Below the pieces are notes generated by a model, which saw nothing but the letters and a program-made list of their open reading frames with translations, searched no databases and was not told where the DNA came from. A stretch of 64,000 nt of DNA from assembly GCF_900105195.1 (NCBI RefSeq), contig NZ_FNRX01000002.1, positions 2,604,001-2,668,000 of the forward strand, written 5' to 3'. Every line of letters starts with the position of its first letter. The stretch's first letter is position 1. This document shows positions 54,423-61,778 of the stretch, piece after piece. A program made the position numbers and the translations under genes. The stretch comes from Rhodococcus pyridinivorans. GTDB lineage: Bacteria; Actinomycetota; Actinomycetes; Mycobacteriales; Mycobacteriaceae.

Positions 54423-55565
54423 GTGCAGTTCGGCATCTTCACCATCGGCGACGTCACGCGCGACCCCACGACGGGCCGGGTCCCCACCGAACATGAGCGC
54501 ATCGTCGCGATGACGAAGATCGCGCTGAAGGCCGAGGAGGTGGGCCTGGACGTCTTCGCGTCCGGCGAGCACCACAATCCCCCCTTCGTCCCGTCCTCGC
54601 CGACGACGATGCTCGGCTGGATCGCCGCGAGGACCGAGAAGCTCATCCTCTCGACCGCGACCACCCTCATCACCACCAACGACCCGGTGAAGATCGCCGA
54701 GGACTTCGCGATGCTCCAGCACCTGTCCCGCGGCCGCGTCGACCTCATGATGGGACGCGGGAACACCGGACCGGTCTACCCGTGGTTCGGCAAGGACATC
54801 CGGCAGGGCATCCCGCTCGCCATCGAGAACTACCACCTGCTGCGACGGCTCTGGCGCGAACGCGTCGTCGACTGGGAGGGCAAGTTCCGCACACCGCTGC
54901 ACGGCTACACCTCCACCCCGTGGCCGCTCGACGACACCCCGCCCTTCGTCTGGCACGGTTCCATCCGTTCGTCCGAGATCGCGGAACAGGCCGCCTTCTA
55001 CGGCGACGGCTTCTTCCACAACAACATCTTCTGGAACAAGGAACACATCCAGCAGATGATCGCTCTCTACCGGCAGCGGTTCGAGCAGTACGGTCACGGT
55101 GCCGCAGACCAGGCCGTCGTCGGGCTCGGTGGCCAGGTGTTCATGGCGGAGACCGAGGCCGAGGCGAAACGGATCTTCCGTCCCTATTTCGACAACGCCC
55201 CCGTCTACGGCCACGGCCCGTCGCTCGAGGATTTCTCGACGATGACACCGCTGACCGTCGGCACACCCGAGCAGGTCGTCGAACGCACGCTCGGTTTCGC
55301 CGACTACGCCGGCGACTATCAGCGTCAGCTGTTCCTCATGGACCACGCCGGCCTGCCGCTCGACGTCGTGCTCGAGCAGATCGAGATCCTCGGCCGGGAG
55401 GTCGTGCCGGTACTGCGAGCGGAATTCGAACGCCGCCGCCCCGCCCACGTGCCGTCCGACCCGCCCACACACAGCACGCTCGCCGCGCAGGGAGCCGACT
55501 CGGCGCACCGTCAGGTGATCCCGGCCCGCGTCGACCTCGTGCCGGAAGAGGTGGACGCCCGATGA
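54423..55565 (+). CDS. LLM-class (luciferase-like) flavin-dependent monooxygenase, CE1758 family
   Basis: 380 aa. TIM-barrel F420/FMN monooxygenase: VQFGIFTIGDVTRDPTTGR at the start, EVGLDVFASGEHHNPPFVPSSP, DFAMLQHLSRGRVDLMMGRGN, and GTPEQVVERTL near the end. It uses reduced FMN from the partner reductase encoded next. Start GTG at 54423 because ACGGAGGTTCGACC gives an ideal ribosome binding site; an upstream TTG at 54390 lies inside the operator. The stop overlaps the reductase ATG. Confidence 0.92.
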   Translation: MQFGIFTIGDVTRDPTTGRVPTEHERIVAMTKIALKAEEVGLDVFASGEHHNPPFVPSSPTTMLGWIAARTEKLILSTATTLITTNDPVKIAEDFAMLQHLSRGRVDLMMGRGNTGPVYPWFGKDIRQGIPLAIENYHLLRRLWRERVVDWEGKFRTPLHGYTSTPWPLDDTPPFVWHGSIRSSEIAEQAAFYGDGFFHNNIFWNKEHIQQMIALYRQRFEQYGHGAADQAVVGLGGQVFMAETEAEAKRIFRPYFDNAPVYGHGPSLEDFSTMTPLTVGTPEQVVERTLGFADYAGDYQRQLFLMDHAGLPLDVVLEQIEILGREVVPVLRAEFERRRPAHVPSDPPTHSTLAAQGADSAHRQVIPARVDLVPEEVDAR

Positions 55566-56225
55566 CCCGCCGTATCGTCGTCGTCAGCGGTGGCCTGGCC
55601 GAGCCGTCCACCACCCGTCTGCTCGCCGACCGCATCGCCGAGGCCACTCGTGTCGCGGTCGGCACGCGCGGAGACGACGCGGAAAACCGAGGTCATCGAA
55701 TTACGCAGCCTCGCGATGGATCTGGCCACCACCTTCACCGCCGGTGTCCCTACCGCAGCGGTCGCACGAGCCCGTGAACAACTCGCGACTGCCGACGGCC
55801 TGATCGCGGTGAGCCCGGTCTTCGCCGCCGGTTACTCGGGTCTGTTCAAGATGTTCTTCGACGCGCTCGATCCGGACACGCTCACCGGTGTGCCCACGTT
55901 GCTCGCCGCGACCGCGGGTAGCGCCCGACACTCACTGGTCCTCGACCATGCGATGCGCCCGCTGCTGAGCTATCTGCGTGCGCTCGTCGTGCCCACCGGC
56001 GTCTTCGCCACCACCGACGACTTCGGAACAGGCGAGGCCGCCACGGCACTGAAGGGGCGGATCGGCAGGGCGGCGGACGAACTCGCCGAGCAGATCACCC
56101 GCAGCACGGGATCACCCCGCGGGTTCTCGGACGCCGTGCCCGCCGGACGGCCGCGCGTGTCGGGAAACGCGGTCCGCACGGACGGGCCGTCCTTCCGGGA
56201 ACTGCTCGGACGTCACCTGGGGTGA
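55562..56225 (+). pseudogene. NAD(P)H-dependent FMN reductase (CE1759 family), frameshifted
   Basis: ATG at 55562 overlaps the monooxygenase stop. The first 41 codons read MTRRIVVVSGGLAEPSTTRL ... GTRGDDAE in one frame. The family continuation TEVIELRSLAMDLATTFTAG ... SPVFAAGYSGLFKMFFDALD runs one base out of frame up to the stop at 56225. The switch is at GCGGAAAACC (about 55680-55689): removing one A restores a full-length protein of about 220 aa. As written, the product ends at 55777 with unrelated residues. Either a true +1 mutation or a homopolymer consensus error. The intact enzyme would supply FMNH2 to the monooxygenase. Confidence 0.85.
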
Positions 56226-56351
56226 GCCCCGACGTCGCGGACCGGTTCGGTCGTCCGCCGGCGGATGCGCGCTGAGCAGGTTCGCGGCGAGAGCGAAGCT
56301 CGGCCGCCGGGCCGTTCGCCCGGTGCAGCCCGCCGAGAACGAATCGGCGAC

Positions 56352-56408
56352 TTGTCGTTCCCTGAAGCCACACCTATAGTTCCTTAAGTTATGGGGTCTA
56401 ACTTAAGG
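56352..56408 (+). promoter_or_regulatory. Promoter and 10-bp inverted-repeat operator of the TetR gene
   Basis: -35 TTGTCG (56352-56357), 17-base spacer, -10 TATAGT (56375-56380). Immediately after it lies CCTTAAGTTA-TGGGGTC-TAACTTAAGG (56382-56408), a perfect 10-bp inverted repeat covering the expected transcription start. A clear autorepression site for the regulator encoded next. Confidence 0.75.
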
Positions 56409-56428
56409 TGACCGGAGGAACGAGCGGG

Positions 56429-57118
56429 GTGGCCGGCGTCCGCAGACGTGTACGCAAGATCGACATGGAGGACATCATCCGTGTCGGTCGAGCGATCGGG
56501 CTGCGACAGTTGAGCCTCAACGCTGTCGCCGCGGAACTCGGCGTCTCCACAACGGCGCTGTACCGCCACGTGGACGGTCGCTGGGGACTCGAACTCGTCG
56601 TGGGGGAGAGTCTGCTCGGCGATCTCGTTCTGCATGACGATCCGGAGCACGACATCGAAGGGCACCTGCTGTCGTTCGGTCTGCAGCTACGCGCGTTCGT
56701 CCTTGCCCATGCGGGCCTGGGAACCTACATGCAGACCCTCTTTCCGCGTGGGGAAGCGGGGCAGCGGCTGATGGTGAGCGAGGTCGAGGCTCTCGTGCGC
56801 CGCGGGTACACACCCGACGTCGCGGTCGCACTGGCGAGTGCGGTGGCGAGCGCCGCGATCAACTTCGCGGTCGCCGAGGAAGCGCAGCTCGAGCGTATCT
56901 CGGGGCTCCGGCAGCAACGCGACGACGTCGCCGAACGGCTGAGCACCGACGAACGCTTGGGTGAGGCCCATCGCGACCTTCCGGAATTCGACCACGAAGG
57001 ATTCTCGACGATGGTCCTCACGGCGACGATCCGAGGTCTACTGGCGGTCGGTCCGGTCTGGCGACCACTGCACGAGGTGGTCGCCGATCTCGGATCGACC
57101 GGGATGGGACTGCGATGA
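56429..57118 (+). CDS. TetR-family transcriptional regulator
   Basis: 229 aa. N-terminal HTH at about residues 10-55 (KIDMEDIIRVGRAIGLRQLS and LNAVAAELGVSTTALYRHVDG). The C-terminal ligand-binding helices include a TetR_C-like segment (LGTYMQTLFPRGEAGQRLMV). I place the start at GTG 56429: GGAGGA lies 9 bases upstream and the operator ends 20 bases upstream. A GTG at 56408 would start inside the operator. Targets besides itself are unknown; the flavin monooxygenase pair upstream is a candidate but has a different operator sequence. Confidence 0.85.
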   Translation: MAGVRRRVRKIDMEDIIRVGRAIGLRQLSLNAVAAELGVSTTALYRHVDGRWGLELVVGESLLGDLVLHDDPEHDIEGHLLSFGLQLRAFVLAHAGLGTYMQTLFPRGEAGQRLMVSEVEALVRRGYTPDVAVALASAVASAAINFAVAEEAQLERISGLRQQRDDVAERLSTDERLGEAHRDLPEFDHEGFSTMVLTATIRGLLAVGPVWRPLHEVVADLGSTGMGLR

Positions 57119-57144
57119 TGCGGGCCGGATCTCTGCAGGGCCGG

Positions 57145-57441
57145 CTACCTCGAGTCGGGATCGGTTGCGTCGACGACGAATTCCGGCTTCGGCAGCTCGT
57201 CGTTGCCGTGATCATCGAGTTGTTCGATCGGCAGGTCGTCGATGGCGGGGTGCTCGATATCGTTCTCATCGATTCCCTCGACGGGAACCAGTTCGGTTCC
57301 GATGCGAGGGGTGAGGGGATCGGTGGCGATATGGAGCACCCGACGCCAGGCGTCCTCGGGTAGTTCGGGAATCCGGTCCATCGGATCGAGTCCCAGCGAT
57401 TCCCTTGACGGGGGCAACGAAATCGGTTCGCTCTGCGTCAT
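57145..57441 (-). CDS. Acidic 98-aa protein coupled to an ECF sigma factor
   Basis: ATG at 57441 overlaps the sigma factor stop (ATGA), so it is translated from the same mRNA. The sequence MTQSEPISLPPSRESLGLDP ... VEGIDENDIEHPAIDDLPIE ... PEFVVDATDPDSR is rich in Asp, Glu and Pro, with no Cys, no zinc anti-sigma motif and no membrane segment. I recognise no family. Its position is where an anti-sigma or sigma-modulating factor would be expected. The stop lies 26 bases from the converging TetR gene stop. Confidence 0.72.
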   Translation of the reverse strand: MTQSEPISLPPSRESLGLDPMDRIPELPEDAWRRVLHIATDPLTPRIGTELVPVEGIDENDIEHPAIDDLPIEQLDDHGNDELPKPEFVVDATDPDSR

Positions 57442-58055
57442 TGCTCATCCTTCCGGGTTGTCCTCGGCGGTTCGGTGCCCTCCGTGTCGGCGTACCCGAC
57501 CGTCGGTCGGAGGGCAACCTCTTCGGCGCCGAGCAGTTCCGGACTCAGTAGATCGGCGAGTTGCATACGGGCACGCCTGATCCGGCTCTTCACCGTCTGC
57601 ACACCCACGCCCTGGTGCGTTGCGATCTCGGCGTAACCGAGCTGCGCATACTCACGCAACACGATGACAACCCGAAACTGTTCGGGGAGAAGGAGAAAAG
57701 CTCGCCGGACCACATCACCGTCGACCACGCTCTCGGCGAGAGGCGTTTCCCCGGAGACGTATTCGTCCCCGAGCCGTTCGTCGAGGACCTCACCACGTCG
57801 CGTCCGCACGACAGCGAGCGCCGCATTGCTCGCGATGCGATACAACCACGTTCCGGATGCTGCTGTGCCACGGAATCTGCCGAGATTCTGCCACGCCGCG
57901 ACCAGCGCATCCTGCAGTGCATCTTCGGCGTCGTGCCGGTTTCCTGTGATCCGGACGCAGACCGCCCACACGCGTTCCCGTGACGGTGCGACGAGCTCGG
58001 CGAACGCTGCCCGATCGCCTGCCCGGCACCGCTCGATCAACTCGGCTTCGTCCAT
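57438..58055 (-). CDS. ECF-type RNA polymerase sigma factor
   Basis: 205 aa. Region 2 (about residues 10-80: ELIERCRAGDRAAFAELVAP, DAEDALQDALVAAWQNLGRF, GTWLYRIASNAAL) and region 4 (about 120-185: LLLPEQFRVVIVLREYAQLGYAEIATHQGVGVQTVKSRIRRARMQL, quoted in parts as YAEIATHQGVGVQTVKSRI) are complete. ATG at 58055 behind GCGAGGGGGCTCG; an upstream ATG at 58094 lacks a good site. The downstream acidic gene is coupled. The signal sensed is unknown. Confidence 0.9.
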   Translation of the reverse strand: MDEAELIERCRAGDRAAFAELVAPSRERVWAVCVRITGNRHDAEDALQDALVAAWQNLGRFRGTAASGTWLYRIASNAALAVVRTRRGEVLDERLGDEYVSGETPLAESVVDGDVVRRAFLLLPEQFRVVIVLREYAQLGYAEIATHQGVGVQTVKSRIRRARMQLADLLSPELLGAEEVALRPTVGYADTEGTEPPRTTRKDEQ

Positions 58056-58275
58056 CGAGCCCCCTCGCCATCCCGAGCAGTCACATTGCCCCACATGCGC
58101 ATTCGAGACTCGGTTCGACGGGCGGCGGAGTTACGAACGTTTCGCGGCCCGAAGTGGTCGACGCCGTCGGGGGCAGCGTCGACCACCCGTCGACAATACC
58201 GCGAGATCAGTTCTCGCCCAAGCCTATCTCCTCGGAGCGGACGAATTTCACGTACTGGGTGGCCAAGCGCTGTGA
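58056..58275. other. Intergenic region between the sigma factor and the truncated regulator
   Basis: About 220 bases with no convincing gene. Two short direct or inverted elements built on GTCGACGCC/GCGTCGAC occur near 58155-58190 (GTCGACGCCG... GGCAGCGTCGAC). The sigma gene promoter should lie at the left end. Confidence 0.4.
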
Positions 58276-58806
58276 CATCGTACGAAGCGAGTCGTTCTCG
58301 GGAGCCTCGTTCTCCACCGGCCGCAGCCCGAGAGTTCGGCCACGTACCGCTCGTGGACCATCGACCGTCTCCGCGAGCGCAGCCTCGAAGTCCCGGTGCT
58401 CGTGCTCACGACCTTCGGCGACGACGAACTCGTGCTCGCGGCCCTACGTGCCGGAGCCCGGGGATATCTCCTCGAGGACGTCACGCTCGAGCAACTCGCC
58501 CGTGCGGTACGGACCCTCGAGGAGGGTGGCACGCTCGTCGCCCCCTCGATCACCGACCGGTTGCTGCGCGCGATCCGCTCCGCTCCACAGCCCGACGACA
58601 CCCCGGTCGTGCAGGAGTTGACCGAACGTGAACTCGAGGTGCTGCGGTTGATGGCCGAGGGCTTCGGCAACCGCATGATCGCCGACGTGCTGTTCCTGGC
58701 CGAGGGCACCGTGAAGAACCACGTGTCGTCGATCCTGCTCGAGCTCGGCGCCCGGGACCGCACGAATGCGGTCCTCCGAGCCGTGCGGGAGGGAATCCTG
58801 CGGTGA
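58276..58806 (+). pseudogene. NarL/LuxR-family response regulator, 5'-truncated
   Basis: The frame is open from 58276 but matches the family only from about 58360: IDRLRERSLEVPVLVLTTFG, DDELVLAALRAGARGYLLEDV (second half of the receiver domain), then the LuxR HTH ELTERELEVLRLMAEGFGNR and IADVLFLAEGTVKNHVSSIL. The first 60 or so residues, with the acidic pocket and phosphoacceptor Asp, are missing. The usual conserved Lys before Asp in YLLKD is Glu. The only usable start is GTG 58396 (136 aa). No histidine kinase gene is adjacent. It could still make a constitutive DNA-binding fragment. Confidence 0.8.
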
Positions 58807-58809
58807 CGG

Positions 58810-58941
58810 TCAGATCAGATCCTCGCCGTCCCGTCGGGCCTGCAGCCACTCCTTGAAGAACCCGCGGCAGAGCGCCGCCAGCACACCGGCGACGAGTACG
58901 GGCCAGATCAGGACGTAGACGGTCAGTGCGAGCGTGCTCAT
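58810..58941 (-). CDS. 43-aa one-helix protein, putative symporter small subunit
   Basis: ATG at 58941-58939 overlaps the symporter stop (ATGA). The product [20 protein letters not shown] then [23 protein letters not shown] has a single transmembrane helix (about residues 4-26) and a basic/acidic cytoplasmic tail. Short one-helix proteins encoded directly behind sodium symporters are known as accessory subunits (MetS-like, solute:sodium symporter small subunit). The overlap and composition make the gene likely. Confidence 0.72.
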   Translation of the reverse strand: MSTLALTVYVLIWPVLVAGVLAALCRGFFKEWLQARRDGEDLI

Positions 58942-60728
58942 CGGTTCTCCTTCTCCGGAGTGGTCGCCGCGGCGTCCGTCTCGGACGCAGGGGTTTTCGC
59001 CGAGGCAGGGACGTTCGGCGAGGCAGGGACGTTCGCCGAGGCAGGGGCGTTCGGGGAGTCAGGGTCGGTTTCGGGTGTCACGTCGTCCGCAGCCACGTCG
59101 AAGTCACCGACACGCTGCGCGATGACCTCGAAGTCGAAGTTCTCGTCGGAGTTCACGGACATCGCCCAGCACACGACCGTGCTGACCGCGTAGGCGACGA
59201 GCGAGGCGCTGAGCACGGCGTAGTCGTGGACCGAGCCGAGCGCGAAGGGCGCCACGACCCCCGCGGCGACGACACCGATGACGCGTGCGGCCCGGAGTCC
59301 GAAGAAGCCGAATGCCATCAGACCCGCGATCACGCCGACACCGACGACCGATGCGATGTCCACCGTCCAGGCGAGCACCCCGTCCATCGGGAACCACCCG
59401 AAACGCACCGGCAGGAACGCTGCCAGGGCGACGAGCACCGACGTCGTGAACGCCTTGTTGGTGACCTTGTGCCAGTAGAAGCTCGCGATGACGGGGAAGA
59501 CCAGCGCACCCCAGAGCGCGCCGACGAACACGAGCAGGTCGAGGATGCTCAATCTCATGCTCGCGAACGCCACGGCGGCTGCGGTCGCGACGACCATCGT
59601 GGCGCGCCCGATGAAGAGCATCCGCTTGGGATCGGCATTGCGGGTGCCGCCGGCGATGTTCTGGCCGTAGATGTCGGCCATGACGATCGACGACAGCGCC
59701 GACAGATCGGAATCGGCCGTGGACGACAGCGCACCGATGATCATGACGAAGAACACGACGACCAGAGCCGTGGGCAGGAAGGACGCCACCATCTGCGGCA
59801 CGATGTTGTTGACGTCGCCGTCCATCGGGTCGATGCCCAGGTACAGCGCGAGCACACCGAACATGCCGACGCCGATGACAGTGGCGCCGTAGCCGATCGT
59901 CGCGGTGACGAAGGTGGGCTTGATGAGATCCTCCCGCACCGCGAACAGGCGCTGCGCGATCGTCTGGTTGCCGATGGCGTACGCGAGCACGGCGGCGATG
60001 TACGGCGCGCCCTGGTTCAGGAAGGCATCGCTGGAGAAGAAGTCGCTCTGCTGGTCGGTGAGGTTCCCGGAACCACCGTCGAACGCGTCGGGGAAGCCGG
60101 TGATGAAGAAGACCGCCGGGATGATGACAACGACCGCACCGAGCATCGCCACGACCTGCATGAAGTCGGTGAGCACGGACGCTCGGAAGCCGGACCACAG
60201 GGTGTAGAGCAGCACACCGGCGGCGATGAAGACGACACCCTGGACGAAGCCGAACGGCGAGATCAGCGAGATGAGCACACCGCCGGCGATGAAGTTGGAC
60301 ATCAGGCTGATGAGGCTGCCGACGAGATTCGAACCGGCCAGCATGAGCTGGCTCGACCGCCCGTGCCGGGCGAACATGACCTCGGCGAGGGTGTGTGCTT
60401 TCGGGGCGACCGCGCGGATGCGCTTCCCGAAGGGGTAGATGAACAGGATCATCAACGCGCCCCACAGCCCGTAGTGGATCGGGCCGGAGATGCCGTAGGT
60501 GTATCCGGAGGTCGCCGACGCGTACAGCGAGGACGCCCAGATCCAGGTGGCGGTCATGCTGGCCGCCGACACCCCGAAACCGACCTTGTTGCCGGCGGTC
60601 ATGTAGCCGTCGGCGTTCTCGTCCTTCTTCCCGATTCGGGCGGAGACGAGAAGCGTTCCGCCGTAGAAGATTACGAGCAGGGCAACGATCGTCGCGGCGC
60701 TGAACTGAACGAGCTCGGTGCCGTTCAC
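58938..60728 (-). CDS. Sodium:solute symporter (SSS family)
   Basis: 596 aa with about 13-14 transmembrane helices. SSS family text: [22 protein letters not shown] in helix 1-2, [37 protein letters not shown], and [23 protein letters not shown] (the Na2-site helix). Length and text resemble urea- or amine-type actinobacterial members, but the solute is uncertain. GTG at 60728 behind AAGGAGGTCGCA. The C-terminal 60 residues are a repetitive cytoplasmic tail. It is coupled to the 43-aa gene. Confidence 0.92.
   Translation of the reverse strand: MNGTELVQFSAATIVALLVIFYGGTLLVSARIGKKDENADGYMTAGNKVGFGVSAASMTATWIWASSLYASATSGYTYGISGPIHYGLWGALMILFIYPFGKRIRAVAPKAHTLAEVMFARHGRSSQLMLAGSNLVGSLISLMSNFIAGGVLISLISPFGFVQGVVFIAAGVLLYTLWSGFRASVLTDFMQVVAMLGAVVVIIPAVFFITGFPDAFDGGSGNLTDQQSDFFSSDAFLNQGAPYIAAVLAYAIGNQTIAQRLFAVREDLIKPTFVTATIGYGATVIGVGMFGVLALYLGIDPMDGDVNNIVPQMVASFLPTALVVVFFVMIIGALSSTADSDLSALSSIVMADIYGQNIAGGTRNADPKRMLFIGRATMVVATAAAVAFASMRLSILDLLVFVGALWGALVFPVIASFYWHKVTNKAFTTSVLVALAAFLPVRFGWFPMDGVLAWTVDIASVVGVGVIAGLMAFGFFGLRAARVIGVVAAGVVAPFALGSVHDYAVLSASLVAYAVSTVVCWAMSVNSDENFDFEVIAQRVGDFDVAADDVTPETDPDSPNAPASANVPASPNVPASAKTPASETDAAATTPEKENR
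58990..59063 (-). repeat. Tandem 18-bp repeat in the symporter tail
   Basis: About four copies of an 18-base unit related to GAGGCAGGGACGTTCGGC (plus-strand reading), encoding PASxNVPAS-type repeats ([20 protein letters not shown]). In-frame copy-number change would lengthen or shorten the cytoplasmic tail without breaking the gene. Confidence 0.85.
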
Positions 60729-61190
60729 TGCGACCTCCTTCGTGTTCGCGTCACGTCCGCGGTCGTCGGAGCGCAGTGGAACGCAGGGCGCGCTGCACGC
60801 GTCCTGTCTGTCGGTTCCGCTGCGGCGTCGGTCCGATCCACCGCCGGACGGTGGGCATGCGTCGGGCGCCCGATCGGCCACGGGCCGGCGGGCGCGGCAT
60901 ACCGCTCCAGCAGGGCACGCCCGGATCCGGGCGTGTGCCGACGAAGTGATCGGCGGCGTTCTCGTCGGCGCTCGTGGGCTGCACGGGCGCGCGCCGCCGG
61001 CGCGAGGGGTGTCCTCGGTCGGGTGATGTGCACGCGGAGGGGCGATCCGGGCCGGCCCCGATGGTCGCCTTCTCGGTGCACTGCTTCGCCGGCCGGGGCA
61101 GATTACCATGTCCTTTGCGGCAGTAACTTTTTCGCTCCTGCGCCCCCGCTGTCTGCGCAGGTGACGGCACCTGCGCAGCGGTGGTGCGCG
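60729..61190. other. Long non-coding region with a 20-bp perfect palindrome
   Basis: 462 bases between the symporter start and the DUF402 stop (both minus strand). I find no credible open frame with a ribosome binding site. It contains CACGCCCGGATCCGGGCGTG at 60916-60935 (perfect palindrome) and a GC-rich hairpin GCGCGCCGCCGGCGCG near 60993. A lower-GC island at 61105-61135 (TTACCATG..., AACTTTTTCG) may hold the symporter promoter or the end of the DUF402 transcript. The resulting leader of the symporter mRNA would be long, leaving room for a structured regulator. Confidence 0.5.
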
Positions 61191-61709
61191 TCAGCGCCAG
61201 GAGACGGGCGCGCCCCGCTCCCGCAGCCACGCGTCGAGGTCGTGGCCGTGCGCGGCGATGCCGTCCACCGCCCGCAGTGCCGTGTCGATCGCCGTCTCGG
61301 CCGCCGCCGCGTCGATCATCCCGGTGGTGACTGCGACCACCAGTTCGTCGATGTCCTCGACCGTCGTGTCGCGGCCCGTGCGGACGATCAGGTCGAGATA
61401 GTGGTCGTGGGAGTACCAGACGTCGCCGTCGCGCCGAAACTCACCGACGTCGACGTAGCGGTCCTGGTCGCGTTCGTTGCCCGGCGTGAAATGGAAGATC
61501 GAGGCCCGCAGACGCAGGTCCGGCAGCAACCACGATTCGAGATAGTGGAACTGCGGGTGGTCGGACGATCGCGCCATGTACAGCCCCCACTCCTCGACGC
61601 GGTACTCGTCGACAGCCCGCGCGAAGCCCTTGGGGTCGATGTTGGTCTTCGTGGCGACGTCGAAGATCTCGGTCTTCACGGGATGCGGGGTCGCGGACAC
61701 GGGATGCAC
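61191..61709 (-). CDS. DUF402 domain protein (Rv1632c-like)
   Basis: 172 aa. The DUF402 core is visible ([59 protein letters not shown]). DUF402 proteins of the FomD/Ntdp type hydrolyse nucleoside diphosphates or related phosphates, but this clade is uncharacterised. Same place and orientation as Rv1632c, beside uvrB. GTG at 61709; later GTGs are possible starts. The start codon lies inside a 14-bp palindrome. Confidence 0.85.
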   Translation of the reverse strand: MHPVSATPHPVKTEIFDVATKTNIDPKGFARAVDEYRVEEWGLYMARSSDHPQFHYLESWLLPDLRLRASIFHFTPGNERDQDRYVDVGEFRRDGDVWYSHDHYLDLIVRTGRDTTVEDIDELVVAVTTGMIDAAAAETAIDTALRAVDGIAAHGHDLDAWLRERGAPVSWR

Positions 61710-61719
61710 GCTAGCGTGC
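61706..61719. promoter_or_regulatory. 14-bp palindrome between the DUF402 gene and uvrB
   Basis: GCACGCTAGCGTGC, a perfect palindrome covering the DUF402 GTG start (61709-61707) and 60 bases before uvrB. It could control the DUF402 gene. It does not resemble the actinobacterial SOS box (CGAAC-N4-GTTCG). Confidence 0.4.
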
Positions 61720-61765
61720 GAACCGCGCCGCACGCAGGACCGCGATGCGTGTCGGTGGGAGCGCT

Positions 61766-61771
61766 TACTCT
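61766..61771 (+). promoter_or_regulatory. -10 element of uvrB (leaderless start)
   Basis: TACTCT, 7 bases before the uvrB ATG with no ribosome binding site between, indicating a leaderless mRNA. Confidence 0.5.
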
Positions 61772-61778
61772 GGATTCC

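Noticed and set aside
55680-55690. Programmed -1 frameshifting in the FMN reductase gene
   Set aside because: The A4 run could suggest slippage, but joining the two frames needs +1, not -1, and there is no downstream pseudoknot that I can see.
57664-58275. Plus-strand open frame antisense to the sigma factor
   Set aside because: Overlaps a complete sigma factor on the other strand, has Ser/Arg-rich chance composition and no ribosome binding site.
60751-61230. 159-codon minus-strand frame in the long gap before the symporter
   Set aside because: Arg-rich composition typical of chance frames in GC-rich DNA, no ribosome binding site, and it runs into the DUF402 gene.
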